DNA of 64,000 bases from an uncultured bacterium. Its GTDB lineage: Bacteria; Cyanobacteriota; Vampirovibrionia; Gastranaerophilales; Gastranaerophilaceae. The position numbers were made by a program, and so were the translations under genes. Where the stretch lies: contig CASFNW010000011.1 of assembly GCA_949296245.1 (NCBI GenBank), positions 1-64,000 of the forward strand, written 5' to 3'. The notes below the pieces were generated by a model. The model did no database searches. It worked only from the letters and a program-made list of their open reading frames with translations, and had not been told where the DNA came from. Shown piece by piece: positions 1 through 8,097 of this stretch (position 1 is the first letter of the stretch; each line of letters opens with the position of its first letter).

Positions 1-67
1 CAAAAGCTTCGCTTTTGACTTAGCCTGCCTCTATTCGAAATCGACATTTAGTCAATTTCGAATAGAG
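1..67 (+). repeat. R1 dispersed hairpin element, copy A
   Basis: Two hairpins in series. The first is caaaagc-ttc-gcttttg (1-17). The second has a 13-bp perfect stem, 29-41 paired with 55-67, extended by gac/gtc after one mismatch. The linker 'acttagc' and the loop 'acatttag' are shared with the copy at 54304-54402, but the stem bases differ. The conserved tail seen in other copies is degenerate here. Truncation by the window edge cannot be excluded. Confidence 0.7.
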
Positions 68-246
68 TTCTTGGAACGAAAAAATGAAATATATGCTCTA
101 ATACTCAATATACAAATTTACATAATAAATATTATCAATATATAAACTCTGTCACCAAATTACGTAACAATTACAATACTCAAACTCATAAGTCTTTCTG
201 TTTATAACAACATTGTGTGAAGAATGTAAAATATTACCGGGTATAG

Positions 247-735
247 TTATATCTCCTTTCTTATTATTTGTGATTTAATGTATTCCGGTTCAAATTTTTT
301 GCCTTCCGGCATCTGCGCTTTAAAAACCTGCCTGTTTCCTGATTCATCAAAATAACGCACTACCTGAGTAGTTGAGTTTACTGTTTTTCCGTAAACCCAG
401 GGGATTCTTTTTGAGTATTGATAAGTTTTTAAAGGACAGCATTGGGGTTGTCTGATTCTCATATTTTTTGTCCTTTCCAAAAATGTTAATGCACCCTCAC
501 CTTTTATGGACTGGGTATACAAAAGCTTTAATCTGCCGTTTTCTTTTCCGTAACTATGGAGCTCAAGCTTTAAACATCCGTGTTTTTTGCAGCAGAGAGT
601 ATACACAATCTGCTTATAAATTCTTTTCCCGCCAATGATATTATCTATAGGCTTTTTTAGGTGGTAAGTTTCAATACACCAGTAAGTTTCAGGATCTTGT
701 GTGGAATACACAATCCCGCAGCAGTAGAATTTCAC
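247..735 (-). CDS. Cysteine-rich hypothetical protein (162 aa)
   Basis: I do not recognise this family. The start is GTG, preceded by a good Shine-Dalgarno (ggggagagg) in the minus-strand reading, which supports a real gene. Cysteines fall in pairs or clusters: CCG at residues 5-6, CC-x-x-H-x-C in the first half, and a CC pair in the middle. This suggests a small metal-binding (zinc ribbon-like) fold. The protein is basic overall, has no signal peptide and no membrane segment, and the C-terminal third is charged. It stands alone, divergent from the next gene, with an R1 element just downstream. Function unknown; a zinc-binding role is inference only. Confidence 0.6.
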   Translation of the reverse strand: MKFYCCGIVYSTQDPETYWCIETYHLKKPIDNIIGGKRIYKQIVYTLCCKKHGCLKLELHSYGKENGRLKLLYTQSIKGEGALTFLERTKNMRIRQPQCCPLKTYQYSKRIPWVYGKTVNSTTQVVRYFDESGNRQVFKAQMPEGKKFEPEYIKSQIIRKEI

Positions 736-1008
736 AATCCTCTCCCCTTTCTCGCATTGAAGTATATATCTAATCTTTACAGGAACAACAAGTCACAGTT
801 GTCCCTGTTTGTGTAAATTGTGCTTACAACCTTTTGTAAACAGTTCACGTTTTTATATATAGCACATTTCATTTATCCTTGTGGATAAACTTTTTTGTAA
901 AACAAATCTAACCCGAAAGAGCTATAAAATAATATACCCGATTTTACCAATGAAAAAGCTTTTTACACAAATTACAATAAAACAGTGAAAGGAAAAAGGA
1001 GTTAGAAA

Positions 1009-1557
1009 ATGGCAGATATGGTAAAAAGATTCTGTAATACATTTCTCGTGGAAGGTATTTTTATCCTGATTGTAGGTATGCTGCTTATTGTACTGCCGCA
1101 GGTTTCAACACTTGCACTCAGCCTTATGATAAGTGTAGCTTTGATTCTTGCCGGTATTTATAAACTGATAAGCTCCGTAATCAGACGCGATGAAATAGAA
1201 AAATCATGGCTCAGTGCAATCATCGCCATACTGATGATTGGTACAGGAGCATACCTGACTGTTAGACCTTTATTTAACCTATTTTTAATCACTCTGGGTG
1301 TAGGTATCTACTTTGTTTTGGAAGGTATTAACTCTATGATAATTGCCTTTGAAAGCAAAGGGGTGCTAAAACACTGGTGGGTAGGGTTATTAGCCGGTCT
1401 GGCACAGTTTGCACTCGCTTTTCTTATTCTTTTCGGACTTCCGGGAAGCGCATTGTTTACAATAGGCTTGCTGCTTGGTATAAGCATGCTTCTCTCCGGT
1501 ATTGCACTGATTTCTGTCTACACGGGAGCAGGATGTCCGAGAATGGTAGAAGCCTGA
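1009..1557 (+). CDS. HdeD/DUF308-like six-helix membrane protein
   Basis: A 182-residue integral membrane protein with about six hydrophobic segments in three pairs, and short polar loops such as RRDEIEKS near residue 62. Length, topology and the repeated 'G(I/V)..L..GI' helices match the HdeD/DUF308 family, whose best-known member is an acid-resistance membrane protein of enterobacteria; most other members have no established function. ATG with aaggag about 9 nt upstream. The gene is monocistronic, ending in TGA just before two hairpins. A stress role is inferred from family naming only. Confidence 0.75.
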   Translation: MADMVKRFCNTFLVEGIFILIVGMLLIVLPQVSTLALSLMISVALILAGIYKLISSVIRRDEIEKSWLSAIIAILMIGTGAYLTVRPLFNLFLITLGVGIYFVLEGINSMIIAFESKGVLKHWWVGLLAGLAQFALAFLILFGLPGSALFTIGLLLGISMLLSGIALISVYTGAGCPRMVEA

Positions 1558-1564
1558 CAATTTA

Positions 1565-1635
1565 ACAGCAGAACCCGCATTGAAATTATTTGTTCTGCTG
1601 TGAGTCCGGGGCTGAGATCCCGGGCTCTTCTATAT
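1565..1635 (+). terminator. Double-hairpin terminator after the HdeD-like gene
   Basis: A 10-bp perfect stem (1565-1574 with 1592-1601) is followed directly by a GC-rich 9-bp stem (1602-1610 with 1619-1627, one G-T pair) and a T-rich tail. The gene stop lies 8 nt upstream. Confidence 0.7.
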
Positions 1636-1775
1636 ATAATTGTATATGTTCCATAATTCAATGACAGATAGTAGGTCAGCTTTACTAAGCTGACATTACC
1701 TAAATCCGATGCAATAAATTACCGGCTGACATCCTAAGGCTTAAACTTGGCAAAAGAAAAGATACAATTCGATCC

Positions 1776-1807
1776 AAATAAAAAAGATGAGTTTTGAGGA
1801 CTCATCT
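1776..1807 (-). terminator. Rho-independent terminator of the minus-strand gene at 1853-2383
   Basis: Eight-bp perfect stem (1785-1792 with 1800-1807), loop of seven. Read on the minus strand it is followed by a T-tract (a-run at 1778-1785 on the plus strand). It lies about 45 nt past the stop codon. Confidence 0.75.
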
Positions 1808-1852
1808 GATAATTAAGCAATAAGTATTTACTAGGGGAATGTTGAAATTTGA

Positions 1853-2383
1853 TTATGCAAAGATATTGATAACTTTTTCTTCTCTTTGCTCTCTTTGTTC
1901 ATTGCCTTTGTTTGTGTTCATTGCATTGAATGAAAAAGGATTTGAACCTCTTTTGTCTTTGTCAAGATTTTTAGAGTTTGTTAATTCAATTGTTCCTGGA
2001 AGATTGAACACATTTCTGATTTCTGATTTTTCGCCTTCCGGTACCGGAGCAATCAATTTTCCTTCAACATTTTTTTGAACTTTTTCAGTGCCCATTGCAG
2101 CCATAGTGTTCAAATATTGAACATTAGCAATAAAGTTTTGATTCAGGTTGATATCAAGACCTGCATTTCTTACTGCTACAAATTTTGCAGTATCGAGATT
2201 TGTTCTCTGGCTGTACAAATCAATGCCGACTTCAGGTCTTCTGAATTTTGACAAATCAACTACATTTGTATCGATAGAAGCTGCTTTTGTATCTGCTTTA
2301 GTAAAAATCTGTTTTGCAATTTCATTTACTGCAGATGTGTCGATGTAGTTTCTGTTTGTGTTTAATGTGATGCCAAGACTCAT
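1853..2383 (-). CDS. Hypothetical protein (176 aa)
   Basis: Not recognised. I start at the ATG giving MSLGITLNTN because 'aagggg' lies about 10 nt before it; an in-frame start 14 codons upstream lacks this spacing. No signal peptide or hydrophobic helix. The protein is polar, Asn/Lys/Thr-rich and ends in a very charged tail (NTNKGNEQREQREEK). The pattern 'NTNRNYIDTSAVNEIAKQ' at the N-terminus suggests a helical, possibly structural or flagellin-like secreted polypeptide, but no family motif is visible. It has its own terminator and sits divergently from ftsH. Confidence 0.6.
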   Translation of the reverse strand: MSLGITLNTNRNYIDTSAVNEIAKQIFTKADTKAASIDTNVVDLSKFRRPEVGIDLYSQRTNLDTAKFVAVRNAGLDINLNQNFIANVQYLNTMAAMGTEKVQKNVEGKLIAPVPEGEKSEIRNVFNLPGTIELTNSKNLDKDKRGSNPFSFNAMNTNKGNEQREQREEKVINIFA

Positions 2384-2531
2384 TTTTATCATACCCCTTA
2401 TTGCTTGTACTTTTTGTATCGGCAAAATAAGTTGGAAACTTTATGCTTTTTGATTTATAATTTACATAAGTTTACAATTTGATAAAATGGACATTATGTC
2501 CCTATCTCTTTGTATAAATAAAAAAAAATGA

Positions 2532-2537
2532 TATAAT
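2532..2537 (+). promoter_or_regulatory. Candidate -10 box upstream of ftsH
   Basis: TATAAT at 2532-2537 with a weak 'tttgta' at about 2509-2514. Transcription from here would give a leader of about 135 nt made almost entirely of repeat fragments (R1-like 2549-2571 and R3-like 2603-2660) before the ftsH ATG. Confidence 0.45.
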
Positions 2538-2548
2538 TTTGTAAAAGC

Positions 2549-2571
2549 TGTCCGAGAAAATTTTGCGATAA
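2549..2571 (-). repeat. R1 element, degenerate tail fragment (copy I)
   Basis: 'tgtccgagaaaattttgcg' followed by 'ataag' resembles the reverse complement of the R1 tail (consensus TCTTATCACGAATTTTTCTCGGACA). It is diverged, with no variable hairpin attached. Confidence 0.4.
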
Positions 2572-2602
2572 GGAACATGAGCAAAATTTTTGAGTGTCAC
2601 TT

Positions 2603-2660
2603 GAAAAGGTGAGCAGATGCCGGCAGCGTTGTTCCGGCGGTATTTGCGACACCAGATTAG
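2603..2660 (-). repeat. R3 GC-rich repeat, short copy
   Basis: 'ggtgagcagatgccggcagc' at one end and 'tttgcgacaccagattag' at the other match, in reverse orientation, the ends of the copies at 24595-24710 and 54050-54283. The middle is shortened. It lies in the ftsH leader. Confidence 0.6.
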
Positions 2661-2680
2661 ATTAATTAGAGGAAGAAATA

Positions 2681-4552
2681 ATGAATAAAAGCCAATCTAC
2701 AGGTATCTGGATAGTTGTTGTTCTTTTGATATTGTGCCTTGCATCGATGTTATTCCCGGGACAGGCTACTGATACAAAAGATATTTCATATTCACAGTTT
2801 TTAAACAAAGTTAAAAGCGGACAGATAGAATCAGTCCAGATTGATAAAGATACACTTATCGCAAAACCCAAAGCCGGCCAGCAGGATAAAGTTGTCTCCG
2901 TTGCAAATAAAAAACACGTTGTAAGCGTTCAATACAGGGTTATGATTCCAATGAACGACCTGAGCCTTTATCAAAAATTAGAAGAAAAAAATGTAGATGT
3001 AAATGTTAAAAAACCCAGTGATACTTCTCAATTTATGGGATTTTTGTCTATCATTCTTCCGTTTGTTCTGATTATAGGTTTTGTTATATTAATGGCAAAA
3101 ACACTTCAATCAGGCGGTTCTCAGGCAATGTCTTTTGGTAAAAGCAGAGCCAAGTTGATGCTAGACAGCAAGGTTAAAGTCACATTTAACGATGTTGCCG
3201 GTATAGATGAAGAGAAACAGGAACTTGAAGAAATTGTAGATTTTCTTAAAAACGGCGAAAAATATATTAAACTCGGTGCAAAAATACCTAAAGGCGTCTT
3301 GCTTGTAGGCGTTCCGGGTACCGGTAAAACATTAATGGCAAAAGCTGTTGCCGGAGAAGCAGGTGTTCCATTCTTTTCCATAAGCGGTTCCGACTTTGTG
3401 GAAATGTTTGTAGGTGTAGGTGCTTCTCGTGTAAGAGACCTTTTTGAACAGGCAAAAAAACATCAGCCCTGCATTATATTTATCGATGAAATCGATGCTG
3501 TCGGTCGTCAGAGAGGTGCCGGCATGGGCGGCGGTCATGATGAAAGAGAACAGACGTTAAACCAGCTTCTTGTTGAAATGGATGGTTTTGATGAAAATAC
3601 AAATATTATCGTTATCGCAGCAACAAACAGACCGGATATTCTGGATAATGCATTATTAAGACCGGGACGTTTTGACAGACAGATAGTTGTACACAGACCT
3701 GATATTCTCGGTCGTGAGCAAATATTGAATGTACATGCCAAAAATAAACCTCTGGCGGATGATGTGGATTTGAAAGTTCTTGCAAAAAGAACTCCGGGCT
3801 TTACCGGTGCTGATTTGCAGAACCTCTTAAACGAAGCAGCTTTGCTTGCAGCCAGACACAATAAAGATAAAATAGACATGCCTGATTTAGAAGAAGCTAT
3901 TGATAAAGTAATTGCAGGTCCTGAAAAGAAAAGCAGAATTATCTCTGACGAAGAAAAAGAAAATACTGCTTATCACGAAGTCGGACACGCACTTCTTGCA
4001 AAGCTGTTGAAAGATACAGACCCGCTTCACAAGGTTTCTATTATCCCGAGAGGCATGGCACTCGGTGTAACAATGACACTGCCAGAAAAAGACCACCTGA
4101 CTCTGAAAAAGTCACAGCTTTTAGACAGAATTACAATGCTTTTAGGCGGTCGTGTTGCAGAAGAGATTATCTACGGGCCTGATTCCATCACAACAGGCGC
4201 CCAGAATGACCTTGAAAAAGTTACGTCTACAGCAAGAAACATGGTTACAACCTACGGTATGTCTTTTAAAATGGGGAACATGGCTTACGGAAAGAGTGAA
4301 GAACACGTATTTATGGGCAGAGATTTCGGACATTCCAGAGATTATTCTGAAGAAATTGCTGCTGATATAGATAGAGAAGTAAAAAGAATTGTAGATGAGA
4401 GATACAATCTTGCCAAAGAACTTCTTCTCGGCAACCGTGATATGTTGGAAGTTATTGCAAAAGAACTGCTCGAGCGTGAAACTCTGGATGAAGAGGAGTT
4501 TGTAGCGATAATGAAACGCGTTGAAGAATCCAGACAGCCACACGATGCGTAA
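2681..4552 (+). CDS. ftsH: ATP-dependent zinc metalloprotease FtsH
   Basis: Membrane-anchored AAA+ protease that degrades misfolded and regulatory membrane and cytosolic proteins as a hexamer. Of 623 residues, two membrane helices (about 9-26 and 119-139) flank an extracytoplasmic domain of about 90 residues. The AAA module has Walker A GVPGTGKT (210-217), Walker B IIFIDEID, and the second region of homology [17 protein letters not shown]. The protease motif is HEVGH where most family members have HEAGH; the two His and the Glu are intact, so activity is expected. ATG with aggaag just upstream. Monocistronic with a strong terminator. The leader consists of repeat fragments. Confidence 0.97.
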   Translation: MNKSQSTGIWIVVVLLILCLASMLFPGQATDTKDISYSQFLNKVKSGQIESVQIDKDTLIAKPKAGQQDKVVSVANKKHVVSVQYRVMIPMNDLSLYQKLEEKNVDVNVKKPSDTSQFMGFLSIILPFVLIIGFVILMAKTLQSGGSQAMSFGKSRAKLMLDSKVKVTFNDVAGIDEEKQELEEIVDFLKNGEKYIKLGAKIPKGVLLVGVPGTGKTLMAKAVAGEAGVPFFSISGSDFVEMFVGVGASRVRDLFEQAKKHQPCIIFIDEIDAVGRQRGAGMGGGHDEREQTLNQLLVEMDGFDENTNIIVIAATNRPDILDNALLRPGRFDRQIVVHRPDILGREQILNVHAKNKPLADDVDLKVLAKRTPGFTGADLQNLLNEAALLAARHNKDKIDMPDLEEAIDKVIAGPEKKSRIISDEEKENTAYHEVGHALLAKLLKDTDPLHKVSIIPRGMALGVTMTLPEKDHLTLKKSQLLDRITMLLGGRVAEEIIYGPDSITTGAQNDLEKVTSTARNMVTTYGMSFKMGNMAYGKSEEHVFMGRDFGHSRDYSEEIAADIDREVKRIVDERYNLAKELLLGNRDMLEVIAKELLERETLDEEEFVAIMKRVEESRQPHDA

Positions 4553-4585
4553 AACAGCAGGATAAAGATTAATAATTAATAGTTA

Positions 4586-4622
4586 ACACCCGTTATTGAT
4601 ATCAATAACGGGTGTTTTGTAT
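4586..4622 (+). terminator. ftsH terminator
   Basis: A 30-nt perfect palindrome (4586-4615, acacccgttattgat and its complement) followed by a T-rich run. It lies 34 nt past the ftsH stop and may also serve the convergent gene at 4640. Confidence 0.9.
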
Positions 4623-4639
4623 CTTTTAAGAAAGGATTC

Positions 4640-5002
4640 TTATGATTTTGTTGAGGTTTTCAAACTTTTCATTTCTTTTTTTAACGAATTAACTATACCT
4701 TTAATGTTTTCTAACAAGGATTTTTTCACTTCTTTAATTTCGTGTCTTTTTACTTTACCTGTTAATTCTTCATTTCTGGAAGCTTTATATTTATTTACTG
4801 TTTCTTTTATAAAATCTTTCAAATATTTATAGTTTTCGATAAATTCTTTTACCCAGATATAAGCGCGTTTAAAAATATTTTTACTGTAAGGGTGCGATTG
4901 GACATTTTCGCTATACAATGATTTAAAATCATCGCTGGCATTTGTGAGGTTAATTTTATTTTTTGCAACATTTTTTACTGCTTTTCTTCCCAGTGTAGTC
5001 AT
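4640..5002 (-). CDS. Lysine-rich helical hypothetical protein, possibly with a broken start
   Basis: A 120-residue very basic protein (Lys/Asn/Glu-rich, few hydrophobics), mostly helical in appearance. No family recognised. The first ATG of this frame (MTTLGRKA) has no ribosome-binding site. The strong Shine-Dalgarno 'aggaaggag' lies 30 nt further upstream, before ATG TTT GCA GTA ACA AGA TTA GCA GCA TGA, which is in the same frame and stops immediately before the ATG used here. The gene may therefore be a single-base nonsense variant of a longer protein (MFAVTRLAA-X-MTTLGRK...), or a re-initiating pair. TGA acts as a true stop elsewhere in the window, so recoding is unlikely. Confidence 0.55.
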   Translation of the reverse strand: MTTLGRKAVKNVAKNKINLTNASDDFKSLYSENVQSHPYSKNIFKRAYIWVKEFIENYKYLKDFIKETVNKYKASRNEELTGKVKRHEIKEVKKSLLENIKGIVNSLKKEMKSLKTSTKS

Positions 5003-5145
5003 TCATGCTGCTAATCTTGTTACTGCAAACATTTTTACTCCTTCCTAAGGGTTAGCTTATCTTCTAAATACTTATGAAAAATATATTTTTCTATGATATG
5101 AAAGATTATTAATCTTTTGTTACACAAACAGGAGTATCTTTTAAA

Positions 5146-5151
5146 TATAAT
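5146..5151 (+). promoter_or_regulatory. -10 box placed for a leaderless miaB transcript
   Basis: TATAAT ends 7 nt before the miaB ATG at 5158, the usual distance from a -10 box to the transcription start. There is no Shine-Dalgarno in between. A good -35 hexamer is not evident. Confidence 0.4.
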
Positions 5152-5157
5152 ATTTTT

Positions 5158-6552
5158 ATGGAAAATAAAAATTTTAACAAAAAAGTTTATATAGAGACAA
5201 TGGGCTGCCAGATGAATAAATCCGACACGGAAAGAATCCTCGGTATGCTTTCTCACTTTGGATATGAAGAAACAACAGAACCTAAAGAAGCGGATTTGTT
5301 GATGGTAAATACCTGCTCTATTAGACAACTTTCCGCAGATAAAGCATACAGCCTTGTCGGTGTGTGGGGTAAATGGAAACAGGAAGAAAGACAAAAAGAG
5401 CTTCAGGGTAAGCCCTTTAAGAATATCAAAATTGCCTTTTGCGGATGTGTAGCGCAGCAGGATAAAGAAAAGCTACTAAAACGTTTCCCGTACGTAGATT
5501 TAGTCTTTGGCACAAACAATGTTTACGAACTTCCGGAATTAATCAAAAGAATAAACGAAGGTGAAAGAGTCTGTGCTGCAAACGAAACTCCGAAGAAATT
5601 TACTGACGGTCAAGAAGAAGCAAAATATGAAATTAAAAGGGCAAAAAGCCTGAATGCCTGGATTCCGATTATGGAGGGCTGCAACAATTTTTGTACCTAC
5701 TGTATAGTCCCTTTTACAAGAGGAAGAGAAAGAAGCAGAAAGCCTGCCGAAATTTTAGAAGAAGCCAAAAAAGCAATACAAGAAGGATTTAAGGAAATAA
5801 CACTGCTCGGGCAGAATGTTGACAGTTACGGCAAGACTCTTGATAAAGACACAGATTATGACGGCAGAGAGGTTACTCTGGCTAACCTGCTTCGGGACTT
5901 GAATAAAATAGAAGGAAAATTTAGAATCCGTTTTGTAACATCTTACCCGACAGATATTACCGATGATTTGATTCAAGCGGTAAAAGAATGTGACAAAGTA
6001 TGCGAATTTTTCCACATTCCGATGCAGTCAGGCAACTCAAAAGTGTTGAAAGAAATGAACCGCAGATACAATAGAGAAGAATACGGACAGATTGTCAAAA
6101 AAATCCGTGACACTTTTGAAAATGTAACAATAACCTCAGATTTTATAGCGGGATTTCCCGGAGAAACAGAAGAAGAGTTTATCGATACTCTGAGTGCAAT
6201 AGATGAATTTGAACTGGATTATTCCAATACAGCAGCATATTCTCCAAGAGTAAAAACAAAAGCTGCAAAATGGACAGACAAGTTTATTGACGAAGAAACA
6301 AAATTTGAAAGACTTGCCCGTTTGAATGAAAAAAACAGAGAAGCCTGCTTGAAATCAAATGAAAAATGTATAGGAAAAATTTTTGAAATTCTTGTTGAAT
6401 CATTTGAAGACAAAGACGGTAAAATTATTCTTGCAGGCAGAGCAAGAAATAATAAGATAGTCCATTTTGAAGGTGACAAAAATCTTGTCGGTGAATTTGT
6501 CAACGTAAAAATAACAGGCGCCAGCACATGGCATCTCAGAGGAGAATTGTAA
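5158..6552 (+). CDS. miaB: tRNA-2-methylthio-N6-dimethylallyladenosine synthase MiaB
   Basis: Radical-SAM methylthiotransferase that adds a methylthio group to i6A37 of tRNAs reading UNN codons. Of 464 residues, the N-terminal MTTase domain has three Fe-S ligands (C17 in ETMGCQMN, a Cys in NTCSIR, one in FCGCVAQQ). The radical-SAM core has CNNFCTYC, and a C-terminal TRAM domain carries the ILVESFEDKDG region. The NTCSIR and GCNNFCTYC signatures favour MiaB over RimO or MtaB. No ribosome-binding site precedes the ATG; see the -10 box at 5146. The stop codon abuts the next ATG, so the two genes are probably co-transcribed. Confidence 0.95.
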   Translation: MENKNFNKKVYIETMGCQMNKSDTERILGMLSHFGYEETTEPKEADLLMVNTCSIRQLSADKAYSLVGVWGKWKQEERQKELQGKPFKNIKIAFCGCVAQQDKEKLLKRFPYVDLVFGTNNVYELPELIKRINEGERVCAANETPKKFTDGQEEAKYEIKRAKSLNAWIPIMEGCNNFCTYCIVPFTRGRERSRKPAEILEEAKKAIQEGFKEITLLGQNVDSYGKTLDKDTDYDGREVTLANLLRDLNKIEGKFRIRFVTSYPTDITDDLIQAVKECDKVCEFFHIPMQSGNSKVLKEMNRRYNREEYGQIVKKIRDTFENVTITSDFIAGFPGETEEEFIDTLSAIDEFELDYSNTAAYSPRVKTKAAKWTDKFIDEETKFERLARLNEKNREACLKSNEKCIGKIFEILVESFEDKDGKIILAGRARNNKIVHFEGDKNLVGEFVNVKITGASTWHLRGEL

Positions 6553-7014
6553 ATGAATTCAGCCGTATACAAAAGGCTTTGCGCTTTGTTTATTATTCTG
6601 GCATCAGTTTGTCTGCCTGCTTTTTCAATGAAAGTAATTAACAAGATAGACTGGAACCAAAAAAGAAAAGCGGAATTTATAGGTATAGAAGATGCGCTGG
6701 AAATAAAAATAAAAATGGAACGAATGCTGGTGTCTGCGTATATCTCGAACTTAAATTGCCATGAATACAGCAGGGTATATGCTCTGAAAAGCAGCGGCGG
6801 AAATATTTATCTTCGCCCGAGAAGACGTTCTGTCAGAATCAGCAGAGAACCTTCTGTATATTTATTAAAAATTTTCAGGGAACACAAGGATAATATCTAT
6901 TTCAAACCAAACGGAGTCGGACTTTTCGGAAACCTTGTAGGCGAATTTTATATAGGCAATGACAGCCTCAGCAAGCACATGGTGGATGCCGGTTATTGCG
7001 ATTATGTAAAATAA
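6553..7014 (+). CDS. Small secreted hypothetical protein downstream of miaB
   Basis: 153 residues. A signal peptide is evident (MNSAVYKRLCALFIILASVCLPAFS, cleavage probably after AFS near residue 25). The mature part is basic with several Arg clusters (RPRRRSVRISR). The ending 'GEFYIGNDSLSKHMVDAGYCDYVK' superficially recalls the C-terminal strand-helix of staphylococcal-nuclease-like domains (G-x-v-y-v-g...l...m...G.a), but the catalytic Arg/Glu pattern of that family is not recognisable. The start directly abuts the miaB stop, implying translational coupling. Function unknown. Confidence 0.65.
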   Translation: MNSAVYKRLCALFIILASVCLPAFSMKVINKIDWNQKRKAEFIGIEDALEIKIKMERMLVSAYISNLNCHEYSRVYALKSSGGNIYLRPRRRSVRISREPSVYLLKIFREHKDNIYFKPNGVGLFGNLVGEFYIGNDSLSKHMVDAGYCDYVK

Positions 7015-7078
7015 TATTGTTTAAAATTGTTTAATAAGCTATACTGAGGAGCAGAAAGATTTTTTTAAGGAGAGTTCT

Positions 7079-7966
7079 ATGAATATGCGATTTGATGCGG
7101 GTGAAATTATTACGGCAATGATTACGCCGATGGATAAAGACAGAAATGTCGATTACAAATCGCTTGAAAAACTTGTAGAACATCTCATTTCAACAGGAAC
7201 GGAAAGCATCCTTGTTGCAGGAACTACAGGTGAATCCCCGACACTTACTCATGATGAAGAAGTTGAAATTTTTAACTTTGTAAAAAAGGTTACAAACGGC
7301 AGAGCAAAACTTATTATGGGTGCCGGCTCCAATTGTACAAAAACTGCTGTTATGGCAACAAATAACGCAAAACAATGCGGCGCTGATGCAATATTGTCAG
7401 TAGTTCCGTATTATAATAAACCTTCACAAAAAGGTCTTATTGCTCATTTTTCAACTATTGCAGAGTCTACTGATTTGCCGGTTCTTTTATACAATATTCC
7501 GGGTCGTACCGGTATTACAATGAAACCGGAAACAATCGCACATCTGGCGCAAAAGCATAAAAATATCTTTGCAGTAAAACAAAGTCTGGCAGATATGGAT
7601 GTTATCACTGAAACAAGAAGATTATGTCCTGAAGATTTTGTGATTTATTCCGGTGATGACAGTCTTACACTGCCGATGGTTTCTGTCGGCGCACACGGTG
7701 TAATCTCCGTTGCTTCTCATATTATAGGTAAACAAATGCACGAAATGCTCGACCTTTATAAATCCGGTAAAGTTGCAGAGGCTACAAAAATGCACCTAAA
7801 ACTCTATCCGTTATTCAAAAAAATCTTTATGGCACCCAATCCTGTTCCTGTCAAAGAATGTCTCAAACAAATGGGTATTATCGAAAATTATGTAAGACGT
7901 CCCCTTGTCGAACTCGATGAAGACGAAAAAAAAGAACTTATTTCGGTTTTAAAAAATTATATTTAA
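7079..7966 (+). CDS. dapA: 4-hydroxy-tetrahydrodipicolinate synthase
   Basis: Condenses pyruvate with aspartate semialdehyde, the first committed step of lysine and diaminopimelate synthesis, supplying wall cross-links. 295 residues, the usual length. Visible family elements: GTTGESPTL near residue 48 (pyruvate-binding Thr-Thr), VVPYYNKPSQKG with the catalytic Tyr, YNIPGRTG with the substrate Arg, and FAVKQSLAD with the Schiff-base Lys near 165. ATG has aaggag 7 nt upstream; an in-frame ATG two codons later is also possible. Monocistronic by position. Confidence 0.95.
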   Translation: MNMRFDAGEIITAMITPMDKDRNVDYKSLEKLVEHLISTGTESILVAGTTGESPTLTHDEEVEIFNFVKKVTNGRAKLIMGAGSNCTKTAVMATNNAKQCGADAILSVVPYYNKPSQKGLIAHFSTIAESTDLPVLLYNIPGRTGITMKPETIAHLAQKHKNIFAVKQSLADMDVITETRRLCPEDFVIYSGDDSLTLPMVSVGAHGVISVASHIIGKQMHEMLDLYKSGKVAEATKMHLKLYPLFKKIFMAPNPVPVKECLKQMGIIENYVRRPLVELDEDEKKELISVLKNYI

Positions 7967-8028
7967 ACGGACTTGTATCAAATAAATAAACAGAAGACTG
8001 CAGCTTTGCCGCTCCAAATGCTTCAAAA

Positions 8029-8064
8029 TAAAAAAGGAGGTTTTTTTAACCTTCCCTTTTTATT
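8029..8064. terminator. Bidirectional terminator between dapA and ileS
   Basis: An imperfect hairpin (aaaaaaggaggtt against aaccttcccttttt, two-base bulge) with A-rich left and T-rich right flanks, between two convergent genes. Confidence 0.6.
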
Positions 8065-8097
8065 TTATAAACACTAATTACTGATTCTGATTACTGA

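Noticed and set aside
4640-5032. TGA recoded as a sense codon
   Set aside because: TGA ends the HdeD-like gene just before a double-hairpin terminator and would read through it; large genes show normal TGA avoidance in frame. A standard code 11 is assumed.
6553-7014. Staphylococcal-nuclease-like protein
   Set aside because: Only the last 24 residues look similar; the catalytic Arg-Glu-Arg arrangement is not visible.
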